NCBI GenBank assembly: GCA_019637955.1
Contig: JAHBUS010000006.1
Coordinates: forward strand, 1-34,749
DNA length: 34,749 nucleotides
Reading direction: 5' to 3'
DNA from: Pseudobdellovibrionaceae bacterium
GTDB lineage: Bacteria > Bdellovibrionota > Bdellovibrionia > Bdellovibrionales > Bdellovibrionaceae
Below, piece by piece: positions 15,378-23,853 of the stretch. The notes beneath the pieces were generated by a model that did no database searches, was not told the origin of the DNA, and saw only the letters and a list, made by a program, of their open reading frames with translations. Position numbers and translations under genes: made by a program. How positions within the stretch are numbered: the first letter of the stretch is position 1; every line of letters starts with the position of its first letter.

Positions 15378-15826
15378 GGAGACAGATCCGCTGCCAGGTT
15401 GGCCTCGTTCTCGAGACGGCGCTTTGCCTGGTCTTTCTGGATCAGATAGAAGGTGTCGATCTCGAGCGTCGCCCAATCGGGATAAATCACCAGGCCTTGG
15501 CCGACAAAAACGTCGAGCTGACGCCGGATGGCTTGATTGGGACTCAGCACGACGAGGCGCCCGCCCGCGCGTCTTTGATCTTGCGCCCATTGCGCAATTT
15601 CTTTCAGGGCCCAGATGCTCATAAAGTCGCACTGAGAAAGATCCAGAGCCGTCCAGGCAGGAGGCCCCTCGGGGCCCTGCGGACTGAGCGGCGCGGCCAT
15701 TTTCAGACCCGCCACGGTGCGCTTGTCGGCGAACGCGTCCACGCGTCCCGCAAGCGTGACAATGCGCCACGAGTACGAGGAATTTTCGCCAACTTTTTGA
15801 TCAAGCGTCCGAATCGAAACTGACAT
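15374..15826 (-). CDS. STAS-domain protein (anti-sigma antagonist-like, degenerate)
   Basis: A 150-aa cytoplasmic protein with a STAS-like alpha/beta domain: [10 protein letters not shown] for the first strands, then [17 protein letters not shown]. In SpoIIAA-type proteins the last motif is DxSxxxFMDSSGLG with a phosphorylated Ser. Here the residues after FM are S-I-W-A-L, so the usual phosphoserine is missing and switch-type regulation seems unlikely. A tail of about 40 residues follows the domain. The ATG at 15826 is taken; a TTG at 15868 would add 14 residues. It is divergent from prs with only 68 bp between starts and is coupled to the amidotransferase. Its partner is unknown. Confidence 0.72.
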   Translation of the reverse strand: MSVSIRTLDQKVGENSSYSWRIVTLAGRVDAFADKRTVAGLKMAAPLSPQGPEGPPAWTALDLSQCDFMSIWALKEIAQWAQDQRRAGGRLVVLSPNQAIRRQLDVFVGQGLVIYPDWATLEIDTFYLIQKDQAKRRLENEANLAADLSP

Positions 15827-15894
15827 CGGAAAAGAGGATTTCCATTCAACTTGTGTCTTGTCAAACAACTCTTCAGCCGATAAGGTCCGAGGCC

Positions 15895-16839
15895 ATGGCG
15901 GGTCTCAAAATTTTCAGTGGAAATTCGAACCCGGGGCTGGCGAAAAAAGTCGCCGAGGCCGCGGGTGTGCAACTCGGTTTTTGTCAGATGAACTCGTTCG
16001 CTGACGGCGAGATTCAAGTCGAAATTCACGAATCGGTCCGCGGTAAAAACGTCTTCATCGTCCAAAGCACCTGCCCCCCCGCCAATCAAAATTACATGGA
16101 GCTGTTCATCCTCATGGATGCCCTTCGCCGGGCCTCCGCCTCCTCCATTACCGCCGTGATCCCTTATTACGGCTACGCCCGCCAGGACCGCAAAGTCGCG
16201 CCTCGGGCCCCGATCAGCGCCAAATTGATGGCCGATTTGATCACCACCGCCGGTGCCGACCGCGTGGTTTCGGTGGATTTGCATGCCGCCCAGATTCAGG
16301 GCTTCTTTAACGTTCCCGTGGACCACCTGTTCGCCATCCCCACCCTGGCCCGCGCTTGGCGCGAATCCCTTGGATTTGGTGACGATTTTGTTGCGGTGAG
16401 TCCCGATGCTGGTGGCGTTGAACGGACCCGCGCCTTCGCCAAACGGGTCGAATGCCCGATGGCCATCATCGATAAAAGGCGTTCTGGGCCCAATGAGGCC
16501 AAAGCGCTGCACCTGATCGGGGATGTTCGCGACAAAACGGCGGTCATTATTGATGACATGATCGACACCGCCGGAACGCTCACACAAGCTGTTGACAGTC
16601 TTTACAAGAATGGTGCAAAACGTGTGTTCGCTGTTGCGACGCACCCTGTTCTCTCCGGCCCGGCCATCAGCCGTATCGTCGAGAGCAAGCTTGAAAAGAT
16701 CTGGGTCACGGACACCATTCCGCTCTCAGAGGCTGCGAAAAACAGCGGTAAGATCGAAGTGATTTCGGTCGCTCCCCTTCTGGCTGAGGCCATCAAGCGG
16801 ATCGACGGCAACGACTCGGTCAGCTCGTTGTTCGATTGA
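15895..16839 (+). CDS. prs: Ribose-phosphate pyrophosphokinase (PRPP synthetase)
   Basis: A 314-aa enzyme that makes phosphoribosyl pyrophosphate from ribose 5-phosphate and ATP for nucleotide, His and Trp synthesis. Visible are the N-terminal [12 protein letters not shown], the flexible loop [41 protein letters not shown] and the PRPP-binding [12 protein letters not shown] (about residue 216). Length matches the class I enzyme of other bacteria. The ATG at 15895 is chosen for its AAGG upstream and family-like N-terminus; a GTG at 15853 would add 14 unlike residues. It leads the prs-L25-pth-ychF run, an order common in bacteria. Confidence 0.97.
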   Translation: MAGLKIFSGNSNPGLAKKVAEAAGVQLGFCQMNSFADGEIQVEIHESVRGKNVFIVQSTCPPANQNYMELFILMDALRRASASSITAVIPYYGYARQDRKVAPRAPISAKLMADLITTAGADRVVSVDLHAAQIQGFFNVPVDHLFAIPTLARAWRESLGFGDDFVAVSPDAGGVERTRAFAKRVECPMAIIDKRRSGPNEAKALHLIGDVRDKTAVIIDDMIDTAGTLTQAVDSLYKNGAKRVFAVATHPVLSGPAISRIVESKLEKIWVTDTIPLSEAAKNSGKIEVISVAPLLAEAIKRIDGNDSVSSLFD

Positions 16840-16900
16840 CCCATCGATCCCGAGCGCGAAACTAAAATTGGCTATTATTGAATTCGTAAAGAGGTAGAAG

Positions 16901-17596
16901 ATGAGCACGCAACGTTTTGAATTGACTGTTGAACCCCGCGAAACTGGCAAAGCCAACAGCCGCGAACTGCGCAGCACGCGCAAAGTTCCCGCTGTCATTT
17001 ACGGCGCCTTGAAACAAAACCACAACGTCTTCCTCGAAGTCGGCGCGGTGAACAAGTTCAACACCCGTGCGTACGAGAATGCTCTCTTCAATTTGAAATC
17101 TTCGGATGGCAAATTGAACAACGTCGTCGTTCTGATGAAAGAAGTCGTTGTTCACCCCTTGTCGCGTGTTCCTGAGCACGTTGATCTCTTCGCTCTGGAT
17201 CTGACCAAAACTGTTCGCCTCTCGATCGAAATCAAAGTCGAAGGTAAAGCGGCCGGTATCGCGGATGGCGGTTTGCTCAACGTGGTCAACCGCACCATCG
17301 AGATCGAGTGTCTTCCCACGCAGATTCCCGAAGGAATCGTTGTCGACGTGTCTTCGCTCGGCGTTGGTGACTCGATCCACGTGTCGGATTTGAAATTGCC
17401 TGACGGCGTGAAACTGATCTCGTCGCCCGACACCACCATCGCGGTTGTGAACTTGGCCGAAGAAGAGAACCTCACTCCCACACCGGCGGCAGATGCAGCG
17501 GCAGCACCGGCGGCGGGCGCAGCAGCACCGGCGGCGGGTGCAGCAGCTCCGGCGGCGGCGGCGAAAGCCGATGCCAAAGCTCCGGCCAAGAAGTAA
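16901..17596 (+). CDS. rplY: Ribosomal protein bL25 (Ctc/TL5 long form)
   Basis: A 231-aa 50S subunit protein that binds 5S rRNA. It has the N-terminal L25 domain (RELRSTRKVPAVIYG) and the second beta domain of the Ctc/TL5 type (QIPEGIVVDVSSLGVGDSIHVSDL). A low-complexity Ala/Pro tail of about 35 residues ends in lysines. The tail is encoded by three imperfect 21-bp repeats (17498-17560), each giving roughly AAAPAAG. GAGG precedes the ATG. TAAAAT (16863-16868) and TATTAT (16873-16878) just upstream are possible -10 boxes without a good -35. The gene is followed by a strong terminator, so it can be expressed apart from pth. Confidence 0.96.
   Translation: MSTQRFELTVEPRETGKANSRELRSTRKVPAVIYGALKQNHNVFLEVGAVNKFNTRAYENALFNLKSSDGKLNNVVVLMKEVVVHPLSRVPEHVDLFALDLTKTVRLSIEIKVEGKAAGIADGGLLNVVNRTIEIECLPTQIPEGIVVDVSSLGVGDSIHVSDLKLPDGVKLISSPDTTIAVVNLAEEENLTPTPAADAAAAPAAGAAAPAAGAAAPAAAAKADAKAPAKK
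17498..17560 (+). repeat. Three 21-bp tandem repeats in the bL25 tail
   Basis: Units 17498-17518, 17519-17539 and 17540-17560 are near-identical GC-rich copies in frame (Ala-Ala-Ala-Pro-Ala-Ala-Gly; the last ends in Ala). In-frame slippage could change tail length without breaking the gene. Confidence 0.85.
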
Positions 17597-17623
17597 TCTT
17601 GGTCCGGCCGCTGAGGCTGTAAG

Positions 17624-17674
17624 GGCCCTCAGGAGCTTGTCTCGATTTCGAGATCAGATCCTGAGGGCCTTTTT
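17624..17674 (+). terminator. Intrinsic terminator between bL25 and pth
   Basis: An 11-bp perfect stem GGCCCTCAGGA/TCCTGAGGGCC (17624-17634 with 17659-17669) carries a second small hairpin TCTCGA...TCGAGA inside its loop and is followed by TTTTT. It probably gives partial termination after the ribosomal protein gene, lowering pth and ychF expression, unless pth has its own promoter. Confidence 0.9.
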
Positions 17675-17705
17675 CGTTTTGTGCCCTTGTCTTGTAAGGA
17701 TGAGT

Positions 17706-18275
17706 ATGAACAGCTACTTAATCGTGGGCCTCGGAAATCCCGGTCCCAACTACGCCTTCACCCGTCACAACATTGGTTTCTTGGCGCTCGACATCCTGGC
17801 TCGCAGCTATGGGGCGGGTGACTGGGGCACCGAGCACAAAGCTTGGGTCCTCAAATTCAAAACCGACCACGGCAGCGTGATCTTGGCCAAGCCGCAAACC
17901 TTCATGAACCGCTCGGGCGAATCGGTGCAGCCGCTCTTGGCGTATTACAAAATCCCGATCGAGAACATGCTCGTGCTTCACGATGAGCTGGACATCGGTT
18001 TTGGCCAACTGCGCTTTCACAAAAACCGCGGTGCCGGTGGGCACAACGGGATCAAGAGCATCACCGAACAACTCGGAACCATGGACTATGCCCGTCTCAA
18101 GCTGGGGATCGGCCGTCCGCCCAAGCCGGGTCCTGACGTAGCGGACTGGGTCTTGTCCAAATTTCCGAAAGAAGATGAGTCCGCTTTGAGTGACTTTTTG
18201 AACAAAGCGGGGGATGCTGTCGAGTCTTGGATGAGCGACGGTTTGTCGGCCGCATCGACCAAGTTTAACGGTTAA
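17706..18275 (+). CDS. pth: Peptidyl-tRNA hydrolase
   Basis: A 189-aa cytosolic esterase that frees tRNA from prematurely released peptidyl-tRNA. Key residues are Asn in VGLGNPGP, catalytic His in TRHNIGF (residue 21), KPQTFMNRSG, Asp in LHDELDI (about 93) and GAGGHNGIKS. Length is normal. The start is ATG at 17706 with AAGGA six bases before it; an in-frame ATG at 17700 overlaps that site and is less likely. It is followed after 15 bp by ychF. Confidence 0.97.
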   Translation: MNSYLIVGLGNPGPNYAFTRHNIGFLALDILARSYGAGDWGTEHKAWVLKFKTDHGSVILAKPQTFMNRSGESVQPLLAYYKIPIENMLVLHDELDIGFGQLRFHKNRGAGGHNGIKSITEQLGTMDYARLKLGIGRPPKPGPDVADWVLSKFPKEDESALSDFLNKAGDAVESWMSDGLSAASTKFNG

Positions 18276-18290
18276 GAAAAGAGGTCCGTC

Positions 18291-19391
18291 ATGGCATTGC
18301 AAGTGGGAATCGTGGGTCTACCGAACGTCGGGAAAAGCACCCTCTTCAACGCGCTCACCTCGGCCAAGGCCGAAGCCGCCAACTACCCGTTCTGCACGAT
18401 CGACCCCAACGTCGGCGTCGTGACCGTTCCGGATTTGCGTCTCGAAAAAATCACCCAGTTCATCAAACCCCAAACGGTGATCCCGACGACGGTTGAGTTT
18501 GTCGACATCGCGGGGATCGTGAAGGGCGCCTCGCAAGGTGAGGGGCTCGGCAATCAGTTCTTGTCGCACATCCGTCAGACCGACGCGATCGTTCAAGTCG
18601 TGCGCTGTTTCGATGACCCGAACATCATTCACGTGTCGGGTTCGGTCGACCCCATTCGCGACGTCGAGATCATCAACACCGAGTTGATGCTCGCGGATTT
18701 CGAATCGGTCGACAAAAAACTCAAGACCGTCGAGAAGCAGGCCAAGAACACGCAAGATAAAAAACTCAAGGCTCAATACGAAGTCATCAAACGTGTTCAC
18801 GAGTACTTGGCGCAAGGTAAGCCCGCGCGCATCGTTCCCGTGGACGAGAATGAAGAGCCGCTTAAAAAAGAACTGCACCTCTTGACCAGCAAACCCATGC
18901 TCTACGCTTGCAACGTCAACGAAGAGGATTTCCAAAAGGGCGGCAACGCCTGGGTGGAGTCGGTCAAAAAACACGCGGCCACCGAAGGCAACGGCGTCGT
19001 GCTGATCTGCTCGGCGATGGAAGCCGAGATCGCCCAACTCCCCAAAGCCGAGCAAAAAGAGTTTTTGCAATCGCTCGGCGTTGAAGAGCCCGGCATGAAC
19101 CGCCTGATCAACGAAGCGTACAAACTCTTGGGCCTGTACACCTTCTTCACCGCCGGTGAAAAAGAAGTGCGCGCGTGGACCATCCGCAAGGGCATGAAAG
19201 CCCCGCAGGCGGCCGGCGTGATCCACACCGACTTCGAAAAAGGCTTTATCCGCGCCGAGACTTATCACTGCGAGGATCTGTTCGCGCTCAAGACCGAAGC
19301 CGCTTTGAAAGAGGCCGGTAAGTACCGTCTCGAGGGCAAAGAGTACTTGGTGAAAGACGGCGACGTTCTCTTTTTCCGCTTCAACGTGTAA
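18291..19391 (+). CDS. ychF: Ribosome-binding ATPase YchF (OBG family)
   Basis: A 366-aa P-loop protein of the OLA1/YchF group, which binds ribosomes and takes part in translation and stress control. G1 is GLPNVGKST (residues 9-17), the G3 region is VDIAGIVKGAS, and the G4 position reads NVNE instead of NKxD, the change that makes this group prefer ATP to GTP. A coiled-coil arm and a C-terminal TGS domain follow. GAGG precedes the ATG. It sits 15 bp after pth and 15 bp before the amidase gene, so the three are likely co-transcribed. Confidence 0.97.
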   Translation: MALQVGIVGLPNVGKSTLFNALTSAKAEAANYPFCTIDPNVGVVTVPDLRLEKITQFIKPQTVIPTTVEFVDIAGIVKGASQGEGLGNQFLSHIRQTDAIVQVVRCFDDPNIIHVSGSVDPIRDVEIINTELMLADFESVDKKLKTVEKQAKNTQDKKLKAQYEVIKRVHEYLAQGKPARIVPVDENEEPLKKELHLLTSKPMLYACNVNEEDFQKGGNAWVESVKKHAATEGNGVVLICSAMEAEIAQLPKAEQKEFLQSLGVEEPGMNRLINEAYKLLGLYTFFTAGEKEVRAWTIRKGMKAPQAAGVIHTDFEKGFIRAETYHCEDLFALKTEAALKEAGKYRLEGKEYLVKDGDVLFFRFNV

Positions 19392-19406
19392 CTGAAGAGG
19401 GGCGCC

Positions 19407-20903
19407 ATGAAACCCATCCTGGAATCCGGCGCTTTCGAACTGGCCGCGCAAATCAAGAGCGGTCAGCGCACCTCGCTCGAAATCGTCGAGGCGCACATCC
19501 AATCCATCAAAATTTGGAACCCGGTGATCAACGCCGTCGTCGAAGACTGCTTCAGCGCGGCCTTTCGCGAGGCCCGCGCGGCCGATGCGCGCCTGCGTGA
19601 AGCCAAAGAGAAAAACCTGGTGCTGGATCTGCCCCCTCTCTTTGGTGTGCCGTTCACCATCAAAGAGATGGTCAGCGTTCAAGGATTGAAGCACACCCTG
19701 GGTTCGGTGCACCGCCGAGCAGTGGTTTCGCAGCACGATGCCACCGTCACCAAGCGTCTCAAAGACGCGGGTGCGATTTTGCTCGGAACGACCAACGTTC
19801 CCGAGCTTGGGTTTTGGTTCGAGTGCGCGAACGAAATCTACGGGCGCACCAACAACCCTTTTGATCCTTCACGCACCTCGGGCGGCAGCACCGGCGGTGA
19901 GGCCGCGCTGATCGGTGCGGGCGCTTCGCCCTTCGGGATCGGCTCCGACATCGGCGGCTCGATCCGCATGCCCGCGGCTTTTTGCGGGATCTTCGGTCAC
20001 AAACCCAGCGGCCGCTTGGTGCCGATGACCGGCCACTACCCGCTCTATCAGGGCGACGCCGAACGCTGGCGCGGCGAGAAGTACCCGCTCACCGTTTTGG
20101 GACCGCTCGCGCGCAAAGCGGCGGACCTTTACCCGTTGATGCAAATCTTGATGGGACCTGATGGCGTCGATCAAGAGATCCGTGCGAACTTCAAACTCAA
20201 ACCCCGCGTGACGGACTGGTCGGGTCAAACCGTTTGGGTGATGCCCTCGCCGCGCCTGCAAGGCGTTTCGCGCGTGAGCACCGAACTCAGCGAAAGCGCG
20301 CGCAATGCGGCCCGCTACTTTGAGGCGATGGGCGCGACTTTAAAGGAGATGCGCGCCGACGTTTTTGAAGACGCGGTGGCGATCTGGTTCGCATCGATCG
20401 CCAAAAATAAAGACCGCAGTTTCACCGACGTTCTGGGCGACGGAAGCCCCATCGATTACAAACGCGAGATGCTCAAACTCGCGCTGTTCAAAGGCGATTA
20501 CACGCTCCCCGCCTTGGGCGCGAGCCTGCTCGAGACGGTCTCGCGCCGCTTTGAGAAAAATTTGAAAGACTCGCACGAAGCTTCGCTCGAAAAAGCAAAG
20601 GATCTCAAGCAACGCATGAACAATCTTTTGGGTGAAAACGCGGTTCTCGTTCTGCCCGTACACCCGCGCGTGGCCCCCAAGCACAACACACCGATCTTGC
20701 GTCCATTCGACTTTGCGCTGACCGGGATTTTCAATGCGTTGGAACTTCCGGGCACGAGCGTCCCGATGGGTCTGAACGATCAAGGTCTGCCTTTGGCGGT
20801 GCAAGTCATCGGCGCCGACGGCCAAGATCATTTGACGATCTCGGCCGCTGAAGTCCTGGAATCCGCGTTCGGCGGATGGCAAAAACCCGAGCTGAAATCC
20901 TAG
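19407..20903 (+). CDS. Amidase-signature enzyme
   Basis: A 498-aa cytoplasmic hydrolase of the amidase-signature family. The catalytic Lys is in VPFTIKEM (about residue 85), the cis-Ser in SGGSTGGE (about 159) and the nucleophile Ser in SDIGGSIR (about 183), followed by FCGIFGHKPS. The second Ser of the usual GGSSGG is Thr here, which leaves the triad intact. Overall layout is closer to fatty-acid-amide-hydrolase-like enzymes than to GatA, and there is no gatB or gatC nearby, so a role in Gln-tRNA formation is not supported. The substrate is unknown. It is the last gene of the prs-to-amidase run. Confidence 0.9.
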   Translation: MKPILESGAFELAAQIKSGQRTSLEIVEAHIQSIKIWNPVINAVVEDCFSAAFREARAADARLREAKEKNLVLDLPPLFGVPFTIKEMVSVQGLKHTLGSVHRRAVVSQHDATVTKRLKDAGAILLGTTNVPELGFWFECANEIYGRTNNPFDPSRTSGGSTGGEAALIGAGASPFGIGSDIGGSIRMPAAFCGIFGHKPSGRLVPMTGHYPLYQGDAERWRGEKYPLTVLGPLARKAADLYPLMQILMGPDGVDQEIRANFKLKPRVTDWSGQTVWVMPSPRLQGVSRVSTELSESARNAARYFEAMGATLKEMRADVFEDAVAIWFASIAKNKDRSFTDVLGDGSPIDYKREMLKLALFKGDYTLPALGASLLETVSRRFEKNLKDSHEASLEKAKDLKQRMNNLLGENAVLVLPVHPRVAPKHNTPILRPFDFALTGIFNALELPGTSVPMGLNDQGLPLAVQVIGADGQDHLTISAAEVLESAFGGWQKPELKS

Positions 20904-21193
20904 TCACGACAGGCTCCGTGCCGTTATCGAACTCAAGGGCTCGAGACGTTCCTCGGCCGGGTTCGGATCCATCATGACGGCTTGGTCTCCGAGCAGCTCT
21001 TTGAGAAGAAGCTCTTTGAGAAGGATCTTTTCGGAGGGAATCTCTTCGCTAGACGGAACGAAGAGGTTATTCCAAATTCCGCGGCGCCCAGAAAACGGTG
21101 CGTCAAATTTTATGAAGATCGTGCCGAAGAGAGATGTCGCCTCTCATCTCTCGAAAATCAAATCCTCGCGGATAAAGACGTCCGACGGGCGGC
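20904..21193. other. Convergent intergenic region, no gene seen
   Basis: This 290-bp stretch separates the amidase (+) from the ABC exporter (-). It holds two adjacent 15-base repeats (20995-21009 and 21010-21024, AGCTCTTTGAGAAG plus A or G). It also has an 8-bp inverted repeat GAGAGATG/CATCTCTC (21129-21136 with 21145-21152) without a T-tract. No convincing open frame or terminator was found. It is much longer than any other convergent junction in the window. Confidence 0.6.
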
Positions 21194-23011
21194 CTAAATT
21201 CGGTCAGCTTCTTGATAGGCCTCGCGGCCCTCGTGCGTTTGCAGGTTCCAGAGCTGCGCGTACAGTCCGCGCTTGGCGAGCAGGTCCTCGTGCGAGCCGC
21301 GCTCTTTGAGTTGGCCTTGATCCAAGACCAAAATGTCGTCGGCGCCCACGATGGTCGACAAACGGTGCGCGATGATGATCATCGTGCGGCCTTTGCGGAT
21401 TTGCTCGAGAGATTTCTGAATCAAGGTTTCGGTTTCGTTGTCCACGGCCGAGGTCGCCTCATCCAAGATCAACACGGGCGGGTCTTTTAAGATCGCGCGG
21501 GCAATCGAAACGCGCTGGCGCTGGCCGCCCGAGAGTTTTTGGCCGCGCTCGCCGATGATGGTGTCGTAGCCCTCCGGAAGTCCCAAGATAAATTCGTGCG
21601 CGTGCGCGAGCTTCGCCGCCTGGATGACCGCCTCTCGCGACAGTTTGCGGTTCAGACCGTAAGCGATGTTGTCGGCGATCGTTCCCGAAAACAGGTACAC
21701 GTCCTGGCCCACATAGCCGATGCCTTGGCGCAGGCTCTTGAGCTGAATGTCGCGAATGTCGGTGCCGCCAATCGAAATAGCGCCCGATCCCACCTCGTAA
21801 AAACGCAAGAGCAGTTTCACGAGCGTGGATTTGCCCGAACCTGTCGGCCCCACCAGGGCCACGGTACGGCCGAACGGAATCTCGTAGCTAAAATCGCGAA
21901 TCGTTTGATCGCGGCCTTGGTACGAAAAACTCACGTGGTCGAATGTCAGCGGCTGATTGAACGGCGCGCTCGCAAGCGCCTCGGGCTTGTCGACGATGCG
22001 CAAAGGCGTTTCGATGATGTTGAGCACCCGGTTGGTCGAAGCCATCGCGCGCTCAAACAGATCCACCGTCTCGGCAAAACCCGTCATGGGCCAGAGCAGG
22101 CGCTGGGTTAAAAAGACCAAGACGCCGTACAAACCGATGTTGAGTTCCCCGCGCAGGGCCATCAGCCCACCGATGATGAACGTGCACAAAAAGCCGAACA
22201 GGATGGCCATACGGATCAGCGGAATGAACGCGCTCGACACGCGGATCGCGCTGGCATTGGCCACCTGGTAATCGTGCGAGTCGCTCTCGAGCGCCTGGGC
22301 CTCGCGCTCTTCCATCGTGAAGCTTTGGATCGTCGCGATGCCGGTGATGTTGTTCGAAAGACGCGAAGACAAGGTCCCCGCCTTTTCGCGGACTGACTTG
22401 TACAATGGAGCGGCCCGCCGCTGGAAGTAAAATGCGCCCCACAGAATAATGGGAATCGGCACGAAACTCACCACCGCGATCAGCGGCGAGATCGCGAAGA
22501 ACACCCCGCCCACCAAAATCAACGTCGAGAAGACTTGGATGATCGAGTTCGCGCCCACGTTCAAGAAACGCTCGAGCTGATTGACGTCGTCGTTGAGAAT
22601 CGAAACCAGCTGTCCCGAGGTTTGGTTTTCGAAGTACCCCATATCGAGCTTTTGCAAGTGCGTGTAGCCCGCTTGCCGGAGTTCGTGCTGAATCGATTGC
22701 GCGAGATCCCGCCACGTCACCAGAAGCAGATACTCAAACAAGGATTCGCACACCCAAATCACCAGCGTGAGCCCCGCCAAGAAGAACAGCTGCTCTTGCG
22801 GCGTTTCGAAACCCAGCCGCGCGACGAAGCTGGTTTTTTGGCTGACCACGACGTCGATCGCGATCCCGATCAGGATTTCGGGCGCGACGTCGAAGAGCTT
22901 ATTCAGAAACGAGTACAGGCTCCCCAACCAGTACTGGCGTCGGTGACGGCTCGAGTACGAGAGAAGGCGTTTTAAGCTGTGGAAGCTTTCGTTTTTGGAC
23001 AGTGCGCTCAT
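21194..23011 (-). CDS. ABC exporter (fused transmembrane and ATPase domains)
   Basis: A 605-aa inner-membrane half-transporter of the lipid/drug exporter type (MsbA/MdlB-like). Six transmembrane segments fill residues 25-320. The ATPase domain has Walker A GPTGSGKST (about 389), signature LSGGQRQRVS (about 494) and Walker B LILDEATSAVD (about 512), followed by the H-loop His in IIAHRLST, so it should be active as a homodimer. The substrate is unknown. Its ATG overlaps the stop of the upstream DppC-like gene by four bases. It is the last gene of the four-gene operon. Confidence 0.94.
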   Translation of the reverse strand: MSALSKNESFHSLKRLLSYSSRHRRQYWLGSLYSFLNKLFDVAPEILIGIAIDVVVSQKTSFVARLGFETPQEQLFFLAGLTLVIWVCESLFEYLLLVTWRDLAQSIQHELRQAGYTHLQKLDMGYFENQTSGQLVSILNDDVNQLERFLNVGANSIIQVFSTLILVGGVFFAISPLIAVVSFVPIPIILWGAFYFQRRAAPLYKSVREKAGTLSSRLSNNITGIATIQSFTMEEREAQALESDSHDYQVANASAIRVSSAFIPLIRMAILFGFLCTFIIGGLMALRGELNIGLYGVLVFLTQRLLWPMTGFAETVDLFERAMASTNRVLNIIETPLRIVDKPEALASAPFNQPLTFDHVSFSYQGRDQTIRDFSYEIPFGRTVALVGPTGSGKSTLVKLLLRFYEVGSGAISIGGTDIRDIQLKSLRQGIGYVGQDVYLFSGTIADNIAYGLNRKLSREAVIQAAKLAHAHEFILGLPEGYDTIIGERGQKLSGGQRQRVSIARAILKDPPVLILDEATSAVDNETETLIQKSLEQIRKGRTMIIIAHRLSTIVGADDILVLDQGQLKERGSHEDLLAKRGLYAQLWNLQTHEGREAYQEADRI

Positions 23012-23853
23012 GCCAGATCCTCGCGCCGTCCCCGATTGACGCCAAGACGGCCTTGGGTCTCCTCATTGGGGGCGAACGCGAGCTGAAAGTAGAACAGAGT
23101 CGCAAAAAGAACAAGGCCCGGAGCCAAAAGCAAATGAGGTGCGACCGAGAAGCTCTTCCAGCCCTCTTGCAGCAACGTTCCCAGCGAGACATCGGGAGGC
23201 TGCAGGCCGAAACCCAAAAAGCTCAAAAAGCCCTCGAACAGCAAAAACGAGGGCAAATTCGCGAAAAAGCCCTGACGCAGCAAGGGCCAGACATGGGGAC
23301 GCACGTGCGTCCAAAAGATTCGCAAAGGCGTCGCGCCGATCGCGAGCGCCCCTTCAATGAACGGCTCATTCGACACTTGCAGCACGAGCGTGCGCGTGAG
23401 GCGCGCAAACGTCATCCAATGCACGAGCGCGATCGCGAGCGCCAAGAAGAGCACGCGGCTCAAAGAGTTGACCTCGGCCCAAGGACGGAAGAACAAAACC
23501 AAGAGCGTGACGAACACGAGCTGCGGCACCGAACTCATGATCTCCATCAAACGCATCAAGGTCGAATCCACGGCGCCCTTCACGTAGCCCGCCCAAAATC
23601 CCAAGACCGTTCCGATCGCAAGCGAAACCACCGCCGCCGTCAGTCCGACAGCCCAAGATAAAAACAGCCCTTGCAGCACCCGCACCAAGAGATCACGCCC
23701 CAAGCTGTCGGTGCCAAACGGGTGCGCCCATGAGGGCGCGGCCAAAACCAGATCAAGACGGGTCATGGGCGTCATCCCGGCCCAGAGCGCGAAGCTTGCA
23801 AGCCCCAGCAAAAGAATCATGGCGGTGTAAATTTTCAAGACAAGCGGCCTCAT
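23008..23853 (-). CDS. DppC/OppC-like peptide ABC transporter permease
   Basis: A 281-aa inner-membrane permease subunit of a peptide/nickel-type importer. About six hydrophobic segments are visible, and AHPFGTDSLGRDLLVRVL is a hallmark of OppC/DppC N-terminal regions. The EAA loop reads EGALAIGATPLRIFWTHVRP. FLGFGLQPPDVSLGTLL near the C-terminus is also typical. The start is ATG at 23853, overlapping the DppB stop (ATGA); an upstream start at 23961 would run through the DppB gene. No periplasmic binding protein or ATPase subunit of this importer is encoded nearby. Confidence 0.92.
   Translation of the reverse strand: MRPLVLKIYTAMILLLGLASFALWAGMTPMTRLDLVLAAPSWAHPFGTDSLGRDLLVRVLQGLFLSWAVGLTAAVVSLAIGTVLGFWAGYVKGAVDSTLMRLMEIMSSVPQLVFVTLLVLFFRPWAEVNSLSRVLFLALAIALVHWMTFARLTRTLVLQVSNEPFIEGALAIGATPLRIFWTHVRPHVWPLLRQGFFANLPSFLLFEGFLSFLGFGLQPPDVSLGTLLQEGWKSFSVAPHLLLAPGLVLFATLFYFQLAFAPNEETQGRLGVNRGRREDLA

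Noticed and set aside
15378-15770. N-terminal extension of the glutamine amidotransferase frame
   Set aside because: It lies in a different frame over the STAS gene, and the GTG at 15377 overlapping the STAS stop gives a normal-length amidotransferase.
18318-19736. 472-aa minus-strand open frame opposite ychF and the amidase
   Set aside because: It is complementary to two well-recognised genes, has unnatural composition and no domain, and is an artefact of GC-rich codon use.
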